From: JALYNX01 sp963780755
GTDB taxonomy: Bacteria > Actinomycetota > Acidimicrobiia > Spongiisociales > ZC4RG35
NCBI GenBank assembly: GCA_963780755.1
Contig: CAWACX010000002.1
Span: 372,001 to 436,000 of the forward strand
Direction: 5' to 3'
DNA: 64,000 nucleotides
Below are positions 43,253-52,605 of this stretch, one piece after another. Each line of letters opens with the position of its first letter. The first letter of the stretch is position 1. The notes under the pieces were generated by a model, which was not told the DNA's origin, made no database searches, and saw nothing but the letters and a program-made list of their open reading frames with translations. Made by a program: the position numbers and the translations under genes.

Positions 43253-44392
43253 GTGACGAGGACCATTGGAATCCTGACTGCGGGCGGTGACAGCCCCGGT
43301 CTCAACGCCGCGATACGCGCCATCGGCAAGGCGGCACAGCGTGCCCACGGCATGGAGGTCGTCGGGTTCAAAGACGGCTTCAAAGGGCTGATGCAGAACC
43401 GCTACGTGCGCCTCGACGAGGACTCGTTATCCGGGATCCTCACCCGAGGGGGCACCGTTCTCGGGACCAGCCGGGCCAAGGTCGACAAGATGGAGATCGC
43501 TGACGGCGAGTTCATGGACGGCCGGTTCGTGATGCGCGAGATCATCGAACAGCACGGGATGGAGGCCCTGGTCTGCCTGGGAGGGGACGGGACCATGCGC
43601 AACGCCCTCAAGCTGGAGGAAGTCGGGATCCCCGTGCTGGCGGTGCCCAAGACCATCGATAACGACGTCTCCGGGACCGATGTCACGTTCGGGTTCGACA
43701 CCGCGATGGGGATCGCCACCGATGCGATCGACCGCTTGCACTCGACGGCCCACTCCCACCACCGCATCATCGTCGTCGAGATCATGGGCCATGCCGTGGG
43801 TTGGCTCGCCCTGGGTGCGGGGATGGCAGGCGGCGCCGACGTGATCCTCGTCCCCGAGATCCCACACGATGTCGAGGCGGTGGCGGCTTCGATCGTCGCC
43901 CGCAAGGAGGCAGGAAGCGCCTTCTCGATCGTCGCGGTGGCCGAGGGCGCCTACTCGGCGGAGTCGGCGAGATCCGAAGTCGAGCTCCTTGCAGAGCTGG
44001 AAGGGGCAAAAGGGAACGACCGGCGGCGGGTCAAGCACAGCCTGAAAGCTCTGGTCGACGACCGCTCCCAGCGGACGGAGCACCTTGCCGCATCGCTGGC
44101 CGACCTCACCGGCCTCGAGTCCCGGGTGACCATCCTCGGCCACGTGCAACGGGGTGGCACTCCGTCTTCCGCCGACCGACTGCTGGCCACACGCCTGGGC
44201 ACGGCCTGCGCCGAGTACATCGCCGATGGGCTGCACGGCGTGATGGTGGCCAGTCGGGGCGACGACGCCGAGCCGGTCCCGATCAAGGAGATCGCCGGCA
44301 TCACCAAGTACGTGCCCGTCGACCATCCCTGGATGCGAGCGGCTCGCGACCTCGGTATCTCCCTCGGCGACCGAGCGGGCCACGACACCTAG
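43253..44392 (+). CDS. pfkA: 6-phosphofructokinase
   Basis: A 379-residue PFK. TIGILTAGGDSPGLNAAIRA is the nucleotide-binding N-terminus, LVCLGGDGTMRNA the phosphate loop, VPKTIDNDVSGTD the fructose-6-phosphate loop, and VTILGHVQRGGTPSSADRLL the C-terminal signature. The Gly in GGDG fits ATP-dependent enzymes, while the Lys in PKTIDND is the residue found in PPi-type and several actinobacterial enzymes, so the phosphoryl donor is uncertain. The GTG at 43253 is favoured over upstream codons by the TACGAT box 7 nt before it. Confidence 0.92.
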   Translation: MTRTIGILTAGGDSPGLNAAIRAIGKAAQRAHGMEVVGFKDGFKGLMQNRYVRLDEDSLSGILTRGGTVLGTSRAKVDKMEIADGEFMDGRFVMREIIEQHGMEALVCLGGDGTMRNALKLEEVGIPVLAVPKTIDNDVSGTDVTFGFDTAMGIATDAIDRLHSTAHSHHRIIVVEIMGHAVGWLALGAGMAGGADVILVPEIPHDVEAVAASIVARKEAGSAFSIVAVAEGAYSAESARSEVELLAELEGAKGNDRRRVKHSLKALVDDRSQRTEHLAASLADLTGLESRVTILGHVQRGGTPSSADRLLATRLGTACAEYIADGLHGVMVASRGDDAEPVPIKEIAGITKYVPVDHPWMRAARDLGISLGDRAGHDT

Positions 44393-44395
44393 CCT
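44390..44395 (+). promoter_or_regulatory. -10 box of mobA inside the pfkA stop
   Basis: TAGCCT, whose first three bases are the pfkA stop codon, ends 8 nt before the mobA ATG. Confidence 0.4.
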
Positions 44396-44403
44396 GGATC
44401 TCG

Positions 44404-44976
44404 ATGAGCATTCTCGGGGCAGTACTCGCCGGCGGTGCCAGCTCCCGAATGGGGTCCGACAAGGCAGCGATCCTCATCGAGGGCCAATCGATGCTGCAAC
44501 GTATCGTCGGCGCGCTGGGTGAGGTGACGCCCAGGGTCGTCGTGCTTGGCGGGGAAAGGGACGGCCTTGAGTGCTGGCCCGATCTCCTGCCCGGGCGGGG
44601 GCCCCTGGCGGGAATCGCCACTGCACTGTCCCGAATGGACGAGGATCGGGTGCTCGTGGTGGCAGTGGACCAGCCGTTCGTTCGGGCCGAGACGCTGAGA
44701 CGGCTCGCCGACGCCGACTCCGCCCTCGCCCTGGTCCCGGTGGACTCGGCCGGGGTGCGTCAGGTCACCTGTGCCGTATATCCGAAGTCCATCGCTGACG
44801 TGGCTGTCGAAGAGGCCGATGCCGACGGCTCGATGCAGAGCCTGCTCGACCGGGTCTCGTTCCAGGCGGTCACCCCGGAGACCTGGCTTGAGTGGGGTGA
44901 GGACGGCAGGAGCTGGTTCTCGGTGGACACCCCCGAAGCCCTCGAGGAGGGCAAGCTCCGCTATCTCGGTACGTGA
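44404..44976 (+). CDS. mobA: Molybdenum cofactor guanylyltransferase
   Basis: A 190-residue MobA-like nucleotidyltransferase with the GTP-binding LAGGASSRMGSDKA, GRGPLAGIATALSRM and VAVDQPFVRAETL (MobA normally has CDxPF; here VDQPF). It attaches GMP to molybdopterin, or CMP in MocA relatives. The likely client within the window is the molybdenum subunit of xanthine dehydrogenase, which belongs to a family that usually uses MPT or its cytosine form, so MocA activity is a fair alternative. The stop lies in a strong terminator. Confidence 0.82.
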   Translation: MSILGAVLAGGASSRMGSDKAAILIEGQSMLQRIVGALGEVTPRVVVLGGERDGLECWPDLLPGRGPLAGIATALSRMDEDRVLVVAVDQPFVRAETLRRLADADSALALVPVDSAGVRQVTCAVYPKSIADVAVEEADADGSMQSLLDRVSFQAVTPETWLEWGEDGRSWFSVDTPEALEEGKLRYLGT

Positions 44977-45004
44977 AATCGGGGCCCGTTGGGGCCCCGA
45001 TTTC
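44975..45004. terminator. Strong terminator after mobA
   Basis: GAAATCGGGGCCC (44975-44987), loop GTTG, and the exact complement GGGCCCCGATTTC (44992-45004). The 13-bp perfect stem begins in the mobA stop codon and also follows the convergent small lipoprotein gene. Confidence 0.85.
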
Positions 45005-45026
45005 GCTGTCTGGCGGTGGCTGGGAT

Positions 45027-45164
45027 TCAGGGGCTACTTGTTGTCGTCTCCGCCAGAGTGGTTGTCGACCCACCGTCATCGGGGTCGTCCGAATCGCAGG
45101 CCGTGAGCGCCAAGCTCAGGGCCAGCACCGATGCGAGGAGACCTCTGGTCACCTTGCTTCTCAT
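45027..45164 (-). CDS. Small lipoprotein (45 aa)
   Basis: A 45-codon ORF begins at an ATG at 45164 with an excellent ribosome site (TGGAGGAAACAAAG). It encodes a lipoprotein signal peptide (MRSKVTRGLLASVLALSLAL) with lipobox LTAC and Cys23, then only 22 residues rich in Asp, Ser and Thr. After processing it would be a tiny lipid-anchored acidic peptide. Function unknown; it could also be a remnant of a longer lipoprotein. It converges on mobA across the terminator. A 7-bp hairpin (45182-45198) lies upstream of its RBS. Confidence 0.68.
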   Translation of the reverse strand: MRSKVTRGLLASVLALSLALTACDSDDPDDGGSTTTLAETTTSSP

Positions 45165-45313
45165 CTTTGTTTCCTCCAACTCCGCTCGAAGCGAGCGGCT
45201 GAGAGCCTCCTCTTCCCCGATCTGGGTGATTTCATACCTCGCGGCAGATCAATGATCTTCGTAAAGCAATCCGGTATTCCGCTGGCTAGCTTGACCGAGG
45301 AAAGGTGGTCTAA

Positions 45314-45607
45314 ATGGTGGGATGTCTCCTCATTGGCTTCTTGGCGGTAAGCCCTCGCTTCGCCATGGTCGCGATATGGTTGCTCACCGACTGGGAAGAC
45401 CGAGTCTTCAACGGTTGGCTGGTCCCAGTCCTCGGGATCGTATTTCTCCCCTGGACCACCGTTCTCTACACGCTCGGCTTCGTCTGGGGTGGTGACACCG
45501 CAGTCCCCTGGGGGATCCTGGGGGCGATCATCGGTGTCTTCTGCGACGTCATGAGTTACGCCTCATCGGCGAAGCCGGTCCGCGCGAGATATTCGGCACC
45601 GACCTAA
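45314..45607 (+). CDS. Small integral membrane protein (97 aa)
   Basis: Three hydrophobic stretches: CLLIGFLAVSPRFAMVAIWL, WLVPVLGIVFLPWTTVLYTL and WGILGAIIGVFCDVMSYASS. AGGAAAGG lies 8-15 nt before the ATG at 45314. The composition resembles small actinobacterial membrane proteins of unknown role. It precedes purF by 41 bp but purF has its own promoter. Confidence 0.72.
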   Translation: MVGCLLIGFLAVSPRFAMVAIWLLTDWEDRVFNGWLVPVLGIVFLPWTTVLYTLGFVWGGDTAVPWGILGAIIGVFCDVMSYASSAKPVRARYSAPT

Positions 45608-45636
45608 GCGGAGTAGGTGAGAGGGCGGCTTCGACC

Positions 45637-45642
45637 TACCAT
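45637..45642 (+). promoter_or_regulatory. -10 box of purF
   Basis: TACCAT ends 6 nt before the GTG at 45649. Confidence 0.45.
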
Positions 45643-45648
45643 GGCCAG

Positions 45649-47079
45649 GTGCCCGAACAGCCGGTCAACTTCTCACTGAACGGGCCCGGGGAGGCGTGCG
45701 GCGTCGTTGCCGCCTACACACCGAACGAGCGAGCGGCCAACATCATCTACTTCGGGCTGTCCGCGCTTCAGCACCGGGGCCAGGAGTCGGCGGGGATCGC
45801 CACCAGTGACGGTGAGACCCTCACTGTGTTCAAGGACCTCGGACTCGTTGCCCAGGTGTTCGATGAGCAGACACTCGCCGGGCTGGACGGGCACATCGGC
45901 ATCGGCCACACCCGCTACTCGACGATGGGCTCCAACAATTGGGCGAATGCCCAACCTGCTCACCGTCAGGTGGGTCACACCAGCCTGGCGCTAGGACACA
46001 ACGGGAACCTGACCAACACCGGGGAGCTGGCCGCCGGACTCGGCCGCGCCGGGGCGAGCACCGACTCCGACCTGATGGCTGAGGGAATCGCCCGAGCGCT
46101 CGACGACGAGCGGTCGGATGCCCGGGGCCTGGAATTGGCGGTCATGAAGGTGGCCCCCACCTGGAAGGGCGCCTTCTCGCTGGTGATCATGGACCAGGGA
46201 CGGATAATCGGGCTCCGCGATCCCAACGGCTTCCGCCCGCTTTGCCTGGGATCACTTTCGCAAGGGGGGTGGGTGCTCGCCTCCGAGACCGCCGCTCTCG
46301 ACCTGATCGGCGCCAAGTTCAAGCGCGAGGTGGCCGCGGGCGAGATGGTGGTGATCGACGCCGGTGGAGTCCACAGCTACTACCCATTCTCCGAGGTGAA
46401 GCCGGGCCTCTGTCTCTTCGAATTCGTCTACTTCGCCCGACCCGACAGCCATATGTACGGGCGGAGCATCCACGGTGCCCGGCGCCAGATGGGTGAGATC
46501 CTGGCCACCGAGCACCCGGCCGACGCCGATGTCGTGGTCCCGGTCCCCGAGTCGGGCCTCCCCGCTGCCCAGGGCTTCGCCGCCATCAGCGGAATCCCTT
46601 ACGCCGACGGCCTGGTCAAGAACCGCTACATCGGGCGCACCTTCATCGAGCCCACCCAAGCGATGAGGGACCGTGGGATACGGCTCAAGCTCAACCCGAT
46701 CACCGAGAACCTGAGGGACAAGCGGGTGGTCCTCGTCGACGACTCGATCGTTAGGGGATCGACCACGCGCAAACTTGTGCAAATGATCAGGGAGGCGGGG
46801 GCCACCGAGGTGCACCTCAGGGTCTCCTCCCCTCCCTACCGGTGGCCGTGCTACTTCGGGATGGACACCTCCGACCGGTCGACCCTCATCGCCTCGCGAA
46901 TGACCGTCGAGGAGATCAAGGAGCATCTCGGCGCCGATTCTCTCGGCTATCTGTCTCTGGAAAGCCTGCTGGCCGCTACCGGAGTCGCCGACGCCGGCTT
47001 CTGCACAGCATGCCTGTCCGGGGAATACCCCATAGACATCCCCGAAGTCAGCGACAAGTTCCAGCTCGAGCGATCCTGA
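45649..47079 (+). CDS. purF: Amidophosphoribosyltransferase
   Basis: PurF, 476 residues from the GTG at 45649. The propeptide MPEQPVNFSLNGPGEA precedes the N-terminal nucleophile Cys17 (CGVVAAY) of the glutaminase domain; LSALQHRGQESAGIA and IGHTRYSTMGSNNWANAQP follow. The PRPP-binding loop is RVVLVDDSIVRGSTTRKLVQ. It commits PRPP and glutamine to purine synthesis. C-terminal Cys residues (GFCTACLSG) suggest an iron-sulfur site as in the Bacillus enzyme. The purM ATG is 2 bp after the stop. Confidence 0.97.
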   Translation: MPEQPVNFSLNGPGEACGVVAAYTPNERAANIIYFGLSALQHRGQESAGIATSDGETLTVFKDLGLVAQVFDEQTLAGLDGHIGIGHTRYSTMGSNNWANAQPAHRQVGHTSLALGHNGNLTNTGELAAGLGRAGASTDSDLMAEGIARALDDERSDARGLELAVMKVAPTWKGAFSLVIMDQGRIIGLRDPNGFRPLCLGSLSQGGWVLASETAALDLIGAKFKREVAAGEMVVIDAGGVHSYYPFSEVKPGLCLFEFVYFARPDSHMYGRSIHGARRQMGEILATEHPADADVVVPVPESGLPAAQGFAAISGIPYADGLVKNRYIGRTFIEPTQAMRDRGIRLKLNPITENLRDKRVVLVDDSIVRGSTTRKLVQMIREAGATEVHLRVSSPPYRWPCYFGMDTSDRSTLIASRMTVEEIKEHLGADSLGYLSLESLLAATGVADAGFCTACLSGEYPIDIPEVSDKFQLERS

Positions 47080-47080
47080 C

Positions 47081-48055
47081 ATGACCTCATATCGGGAGGC
47101 GGGGGTCGACCTCGAAGGCGCCGACCGTCACGTCGAGTCCATCGCAGCCGTAGTGACCGCAACCTGGGGTCGTGGTGTGGTCGGCGGTTTCGGGGGTTTC
47201 GCGGCAGGCGTGGAGGTTCCACCCGGTTACCGACGTCCGGTCCTGATGATGTCGACCGACGGCGTCGGAACCAAGCTGGAACTGGCCCGCCAGGCGGGCT
47301 GGTGGGACGGCGTTGGCTTCGACCTCGTGGCCATGTGCGTCGACGACCTGGCGGCTGTCGGGGCCACCTCGCTCGGATTCGTCGACTACCTGGCAGTCGG
47401 AGCGCTGGACCCCGACCGAGATCAGGCAATCGTCAGCTCGATCGCTGCGGCCTGTTCGGCAGCAGGATGTCCCTTGCTCGGAGGGGAGACCGCGGTCCAT
47501 CCTGGGGTAATGGCTGTGGACGCCGTCGACCTGGCGGGCGCGGCTATGGGTGTGGTCGAGGCTGGTGATGAGCTTCGACCGGGCCGGGTCAGGAGTGGAG
47601 ACGTGGTGATTGCCCTTCGCTCGCCCAACCTGCGCTCCAACGGGTTCTCACTGGTCCGTGCCCTCTTCGGCGACGACATCGGCTCGCACCTCGACCTGTT
47701 CCTCGAGCCTTCCGTCATCTATGCCCCGGCCGTCCTGGCCGCAGTGGCGACCGGGGGTGTCCATGCCGCGGCACACATCACCGGGGGCGGGCTCGCCGCC
47801 AACCTGGCGAGAGCACTGCCCGATGGGCTGGGGGCACGCATCGAGACTTCCTCCTGGGCGCCCCCGCCTCCCTTCACCCGCATCTCTGCCCGGGGAGTGA
47901 GCGACGAAGACATGTTCTCCACCTTCAACATGGGTGTCGGGTTCTGCCTCGTTGTCGACGAGAAGAGCTCGGAGGGCGTGTTGCAGGCAGTCGCGGAACA
48001 CGACCCATGGCAAGTGGGATCGATCTCCCCGGGCCAAGGGGTGACCCTGGGATGA
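47081..48055 (+). CDS. purM: Phosphoribosylaminoimidazole (AIR) synthetase
   Basis: PurM, 324 residues: MTSYREAGVDLEGADRHVES, VLMMSTDGVGTKLELARQAG, LVAMCVDDLAAVGATSLGFV, CPLLGGETAVHPGVM and AAHITGGGLAANLARALPDG. It cyclises FGAM to AIR with ATP. Its stop overlaps the start of the next gene (ATGA). The frame is intact, in contrast to the purine genes at 33-43 kb. Confidence 0.96.
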   Translation: MTSYREAGVDLEGADRHVESIAAVVTATWGRGVVGGFGGFAAGVEVPPGYRRPVLMMSTDGVGTKLELARQAGWWDGVGFDLVAMCVDDLAAVGATSLGFVDYLAVGALDPDRDQAIVSSIAAACSAAGCPLLGGETAVHPGVMAVDAVDLAGAAMGVVEAGDELRPGRVRSGDVVIALRSPNLRSNGFSLVRALFGDDIGSHLDLFLEPSVIYAPAVLAAVATGGVHAAAHITGGGLAANLARALPDGLGARIETSSWAPPPPFTRISARGVSDEDMFSTFNMGVGFCLVVDEKSSEGVLQAVAEHDPWQVGSISPGQGVTLG

Positions 48056-48849
48056 ATTTCTCAGAGGCGTCTCGCGTCGAGAGCACAAGTGAAGGGACGT
48101 GGAAGGCCGAGGTCCAGCCGGGCTGGGACATCTTCGAGATCAGCAACGGTGGCTATCTGATGTCGATCGCCGCCCGGGCCATGTCAGATGCCGCAGGCGG
48201 GCGTCTCCCCGTCACGGTCACCACCCACTTCACCCGGCCCGTGGCGGCAGGCCATGCCGAGGTGACGGTGGAGATGGTCAAGGAGGGCCGGAACTTCTCC
48301 ACCGTGCGGGCCGACCTGGCCTCGGAATCAGGCGGTCGTCTCACCGTCCTCGGCACATTGGCAACCCCGGAGGCGATGAGCGATGAGGTCGTCTATCTGG
48401 ACGGCGAGCCCCCGGAACTCGCCGACCCCGAGGACTGCCTGCGTGCCGTCCCATCGGAGGACGGACCTCTTCCGCCGCCGCTGGTGGGCCTGATCGATGA
48501 GCGACTCCACCCCGAGGACGCCGAGGTCCTGGCCACCGGCCCGTCCGGTGTCGCCCAGATGCGGGGGTGGTTCCGGCTCCTCGACGATGAGCCGATGGAC
48601 GTGTTCACATTGCTGTTCGCCGCCGATGCATTCCCTCCGGCTGTCTTCAATTCCGGGCTCCCCTTGGGCTGGACCCCCACCGTCGAGATGACCACCCAGA
48701 TCCGGTCGGCACCGAAAACGAAGTGGCTCCGCTGCCGGTTCGCGACCAGGTTCGTCACCGGAGGGCTGCTCGAGGAAGACGGAGAGATCTGGGACGAAGA
48801 GGGCCACCTCCTGGCCATCTCACGGCAGCTGGCCCTGGTCGCCCGCTGA
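48052..48849 (+). CDS. TesB-like acyl-CoA thioesterase
   Basis: A 265-residue double-hotdog protein: DIFEISNGGYLMSIAARAMS, VTVTTHFTRPVAAGHAEVTV, EGRNFSTVRADLAS and the C-terminal WLRCRFATRFVTGGLLEEDG and GHLLAISRQLALV. It fits TesB/thioesterase-like family proteins that hydrolyse acyl-CoAs; the substrate is unknown. It is translationally coupled to purM but has no evident purine role. Confidence 0.82.
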   Translation: MNFSEASRVESTSEGTWKAEVQPGWDIFEISNGGYLMSIAARAMSDAAGGRLPVTVTTHFTRPVAAGHAEVTVEMVKEGRNFSTVRADLASESGGRLTVLGTLATPEAMSDEVVYLDGEPPELADPEDCLRAVPSEDGPLPPPLVGLIDERLHPEDAEVLATGPSGVAQMRGWFRLLDDEPMDVFTLLFAADAFPPAVFNSGLPLGWTPTVEMTTQIRSAPKTKWLRCRFATRFVTGGLLEEDGEIWDEEGHLLAISRQLALVAR

Positions 48850-48873
48850 CGACCCCCTCCGGCCCTTGGTTGT

Positions 48874-48916
48874 CCCCCCGCGAAGCGGGGGGACCGCCCG
48901 ACCGTCAGGTCGGGCG
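48874..48916. terminator. Two adjacent perfect hairpins between convergent genes
   Basis: CCCCCCGC-gaa-GCGGGGGG (48874-48892), then CGCCCGACC-gtca-GGTCGGGCG (48895-48916). The second contains the stop codon of the reverse-strand adenine deaminase-like gene. Together they probably end both transcripts. Confidence 0.75.
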
Positions 48917-49924
48917 AGGGGGGCTCGCCACCACCGCCTCCAACTCGTCCAACAGGCCCCTCTTCGGGCCCTCGTCGAGAAACGACGCCTTGATCGAGTT
49001 CCCCGCCAGTTGGACCACAGCCGACTCATCGAGACCAAGCCCATCGACCACTGCCAGGTAGTTGTCCCCGACGTACCCACCAAAGTAGGCGGGATCGTCG
49101 GAGTTGACCGTCACCAGCACCCCGGCCTCCATGAGCAGGGGCAAGGGGTGGTCAGACATCGCGGGCACCACTTTCAGAGCCACGTTCGACAGGGGGCAAA
49201 CCGTCAATGGCACTTGCTCGCGACGCAATCGCTCGACCAACCCCTCGTCCTCGAGGCTGCGCACACCATGGTCCACTCGCTCCACCCCGAGGACATCGAG
49301 CGCGCCGACGACGTAGGAGGGCGGGCCTTCCTCTCCGGCGTGGGCCACCGTTCGCAGACCTAGGTCCCGGGCCCGGGAGTAGGCAGCTTCGAACAGCTCT
49401 GGTGGGCGCCCCTTTTCGGACGAGTCGAGCCCGACCGCGATTACTCCGTCGAGATGAGGCTCGGCTTCGCGCAGAGTCTGCATCGCTTCCTCGCCCGACA
49501 GGTGGCGGAGAAAGCAGAGGATCAGGTCGGCGCTCATCCCGAGTTGTGAGCCGGCATCCGCGATCGCATCGCGAAAGCCCTGCATGAAGACCGGAAAGCC
49601 GATACCGCGCTCGGTGTGACTCTGGGGGTCGAAGAAGATCTCGGCGTGACGAACCCCGTCGCCGGCCGCCTTTTCCAGGTATACGAACATCAGGTCGTAG
49701 AAGTCGGTGGGGGTCTGGAGGACCGCGGCTCCCTGGTAGTAGATGTCGAGGAACGACTGGAGATCGGTGAACCGATAGGCGTTTCGAACGTCCTCGATCG
49801 AGGGGAAGGGGAGCTCGTAGGCATTTCGATGCGCCAGGTCGAACATCATCTGCGGTTCCAGAGTCCCCTCGATATGCACGTGGAGCTCGGTCTTGGGAAG
49901 AGCGGCAATCGACTCCGGTGTCAT
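48905..49924 (-). CDS. Adenine deaminase-like member of the adenosine deaminase family
   Basis: A 339-residue metal-dependent deaminase: LHVHIEGTLEP (zinc His pair), TVAHAGEEGPP (catalytic Glu), RVDHGVRS and VTVNSDDPAYFGGYVGDNYL. SDDPAYFGGY is the form seen in adenine deaminases; true adenosine deaminases usually have SDDP followed by other residues, so adenine to hypoxanthine is the better guess. Hypoxanthine is a substrate of the xanthine dehydrogenase encoded upstream. The ATG overlaps the stop of that molybdenum subunit (ATGA), making it the last gene of the operon. Confidence 0.87.
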   Translation of the reverse strand: MTPESIAALPKTELHVHIEGTLEPQMMFDLAHRNAYELPFPSIEDVRNAYRFTDLQSFLDIYYQGAAVLQTPTDFYDLMFVYLEKAAGDGVRHAEIFFDPQSHTERGIGFPVFMQGFRDAIADAGSQLGMSADLILCFLRHLSGEEAMQTLREAEPHLDGVIAVGLDSSEKGRPPELFEAAYSRARDLGLRTVAHAGEEGPPSYVVGALDVLGVERVDHGVRSLEDEGLVERLRREQVPLTVCPLSNVALKVVPAMSDHPLPLLMEAGVLVTVNSDDPAYFGGYVGDNYLAVVDGLGLDESAVVQLAGNSIKASFLDEGPKRGLLDELEAVVASPPRPT

Positions 49925-52147
49925 GGGTCAGTCCCCAGGGCGATGTCTTGGGGCCGCACCGGGACCCTCGTCAGCGCCCGTCCGGTTGCCTTGCGCAGGG
50001 CAGCCGCGACAGCCGCCGTTGAAGAGATGGTCGGTGGCTCACCCACACCCTTCGCCCCGAACGGTCCCCAGGACCCCTCGCGCTCGAGCAGGACAGCTTC
50101 GACATCCGGTGCATCGAGGATGGTGGGCAACAGGTAGTCGGTGAAGTTCGGATTGCGAATGACCCCGTCCTCGACGATCAGCTCCTCCATGATCGCCAGG
50201 CCCACCCCCTGCATGATCCCTCCTTCGACCTGGCCCCGGACCGATTGAGGGTTCAGTGCCTTGCCGACGTCCTGGGCGGTGTCTACCCGGATCACCTTGA
50301 TCATCCCAAGCTCAGGGTCGACGTCGACGACTGCTCGGTGACCAGCGATCGCGAAGTCGGCGTGGACCGCCCCCTGGCCGTTCTCGTCCGGGGCCTCGGT
50401 CGGCGGATGCCGGAAGGTGACCGTCTCCTCCCAGCTCTTTTCGACCAGGGTGGCCATTGGGATCGCCAAGGCACCATCACTCCACACTCCGTCGTCGTCC
50501 AGGTCGTCACCTCGAGTCTCTTCCAGGATCCGGTCCCGGAGTTGGGTGGCGGCCTGAAGAGTGGCCCCTCCCGAGAGTTGGGTCTGACGGGATGCAGAGG
50601 TCGAGCCCGCGGAGTCGATCTTCGAGGTGTCGACGTGGCGAACCTCGGCCCGCGAGATGCCGAGGGCGCTCCTCGCGATCTGGGCGAGAACGGTGACCAG
50701 GCCCTGGCCCACTTCGACCGCCGCCGACTCCACCACGGCGCCGTCAGCGGTGAGCCGGACCCGGGCCTGGGCATAGTCGTCGGCACCCTCAGAGAAGCCC
50801 AGGTTCTTGATGCTCGAGCGCGTAGCCCACTCCTCGGACCACGTCGCCCCGCTCGCTGGTGAGACCGCTCCCGCCGGGCAGGAGGGAGTCAGCCTCCTCG
50901 GGAAGGGGCATTGCCATCAAGGTGTCGATCACATCGGCCACCGGAAGCGGAGTGGTGATCAACTGGCCCGTGGTCGGCATCGGGTCGCCCGTTGACAGGG
51001 CGTTGCGCCGCCTCAGCTCGAGAGGGTCGATGTCGAGTGCCGCAGCGAGACGGTCCATCTGCGCTTCGTAAGCGAAACAGGACTGCACCGCCCCGAAGCC
51101 TCGCATCGCGCCGCACGGCGGATTGTTGGTGCGAGCTACCGCCCCTTCGACCAGCACCGAGTCGCAGCGGTAGGGGCCGACCGCGAAATACGAGGCGTTG
51201 GCGAGGACCGCGGTCGATGTCGAGGCATATGCGCCGCCGTCGAGGAGCATTCGAGCTTCGACTCGCAGCAGCCTCCCGTCTCGATCGGTGATGTGGCGGA
51301 ACCACATCCGTGCCGGGTGACGGTGAACGTGGCCCGTGAAGGACTCCGTACGCGAGTAGACCATCTTCACGGGTCGCCCGGTGCGCAGAGCGAGCATGCA
51401 GAGGTGGATGTGGAGGTTCACGTCTTCGCGTGCGCCAAAGGCACCTCCGATCCCGGTGGGGTGGGACCTGATCGCTGTCGGGGGCACTCCCAAGCTGGCA
51501 ACGACCTGCTCATGGTCGACGTGGACGAACTGGCTGGTGGCGTAGAGGTCGACGCCGCCCTCTCCATCGGGGATCGCCAGGCCGGCCTCGGGCCCGAGCG
51601 GGGCCTGGTCCTGCATCCCGACCTCGTAGTAGCCCTCGACGACGACCGGGCCTGTCACCTCCTGGTCCCCACGTCGAACCGTGATCCGACGGAACACCTC
51701 ATCGCGGAGGTCGGCTTCCTCGGGGTCGACCAACGGCTCCTCCTCGAGGTAGGTGACGGCCACAGCCTCCGCGGCCCGACGGGCCGTCCCCGGGTCATCG
51801 GCCGCGACGATCGCCAGCGGCTCACCCCAGTAACGCACCCGGTCGGCCGCCAGGACCGGCTGGTCGGCGTACTCCAGTCCGAAAGTCGGCCGCCCCGGAA
51901 CGTCGGCGGCGGTGAGGACGGCTTGCACGCCATCCATGCTCAGGGCTGGGCCGACCTCGATTGCCTCGATGACCGCGCTGGCGTGCTGGCTCCGCACGGT
52001 GGCCCCCCAGAGCATGCCTTCTGCTGTGAGGTCCTGGGCGTACTCGAACTCGCCCCTGAGCTTGGGAATCGCATCCGGGCGAGTCGGAGAGAACCCAACA
52101 CCTTCGGGGACCAGCCTCACCGGCGCCTTGGTGCGGACCGTGGTCAT
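49921..52147 (-). pseudogene. Xanthine dehydrogenase molybdenum-binding subunit (one frameshift)
   Basis: Two frames form one chain of about 741 residues. The first 444 residues include MQDQAPLGPEAGLAIPDG, GIGGAFGAREDVNLHI and CGAMRGFGAVQSCFAYEAQM. One extra base near 50815 breaks it; the frame then reads IKNLGFSEGADDYAQARVRL and continues to FGAKGVGEPPTISSTAAVAA, where the Glu of GVGE is the catalytic base. It oxidises hypoxanthine/xanthine to urate with the FAD and iron-sulfur subunits encoded upstream. A single error in an otherwise perfect gene suggests a sequencing mistake. Confidence 0.88.
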
Positions 52148-52605
52148 CGCGCCCCCTCCGAGGCCAGGCCTTCGAGAGCACGCCAGATCGCCCCATACCC
52201 GGTGCAACGACAGATGTTGCCTGCCAGAGCCTCCCTGATCTCGGTCCCGCTCGGGGTCGGGTTGTGATCGAACAGGTCGGCAGCGGCAACGACGATCCCG
52301 GGAGTGCAGAACCCGCATTGCACGGCCCCCGCCTCCTGCATCGCCTTCTGCACGGGGTGAATGTCATCCACCCCGAGACCTTCGACCGTCGTCACCACAC
52401 TGCCTTCGAGGTCCCCGGCCATGACCAGGCACGAGCAAACCACCGCGCCGTCGAGCACGATCGAGCACGACCCGCACTCCCCCTGCTCACACCCGCTCTT
52501 GGCGCCAAAGAGGCCCAACTGGTCCCGGAGCAGGTCAAGGGCGCTGCCGGGGTCGGCCACAGTGGCATGGGCGGCATTGCCGTTCAGTGTGAACTCGACG
52601 ATCAC
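52144..52605 (-). CDS. Xanthine dehydrogenase 2Fe-2S subunit
   Basis: A 153-residue iron-sulfur subunit with the plant-type ferredoxin cluster (CEQGECGSCSIVLDG) and the second helical cluster (QCGFCTPGIVVAAADL and GNICRCTGYGAI). It transfers electrons from the molybdenum site to FAD. The GTG at 52605 overlaps the stop of the FAD subunit (GTGA), and its own stop overlaps the molybdenum subunit ATG. Confidence 0.92.
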   Translation of the reverse strand: MIVEFTLNGNAAHATVADPGSALDLLRDQLGLFGAKSGCEQGECGSCSIVLDGAVVCSCLVMAGDLEGSVVTTVEGLGVDDIHPVQKAMQEAGAVQCGFCTPGIVVAAADLFDHNPTPSGTEIREALAGNICRCTGYGAIWRALEGLASEGAR

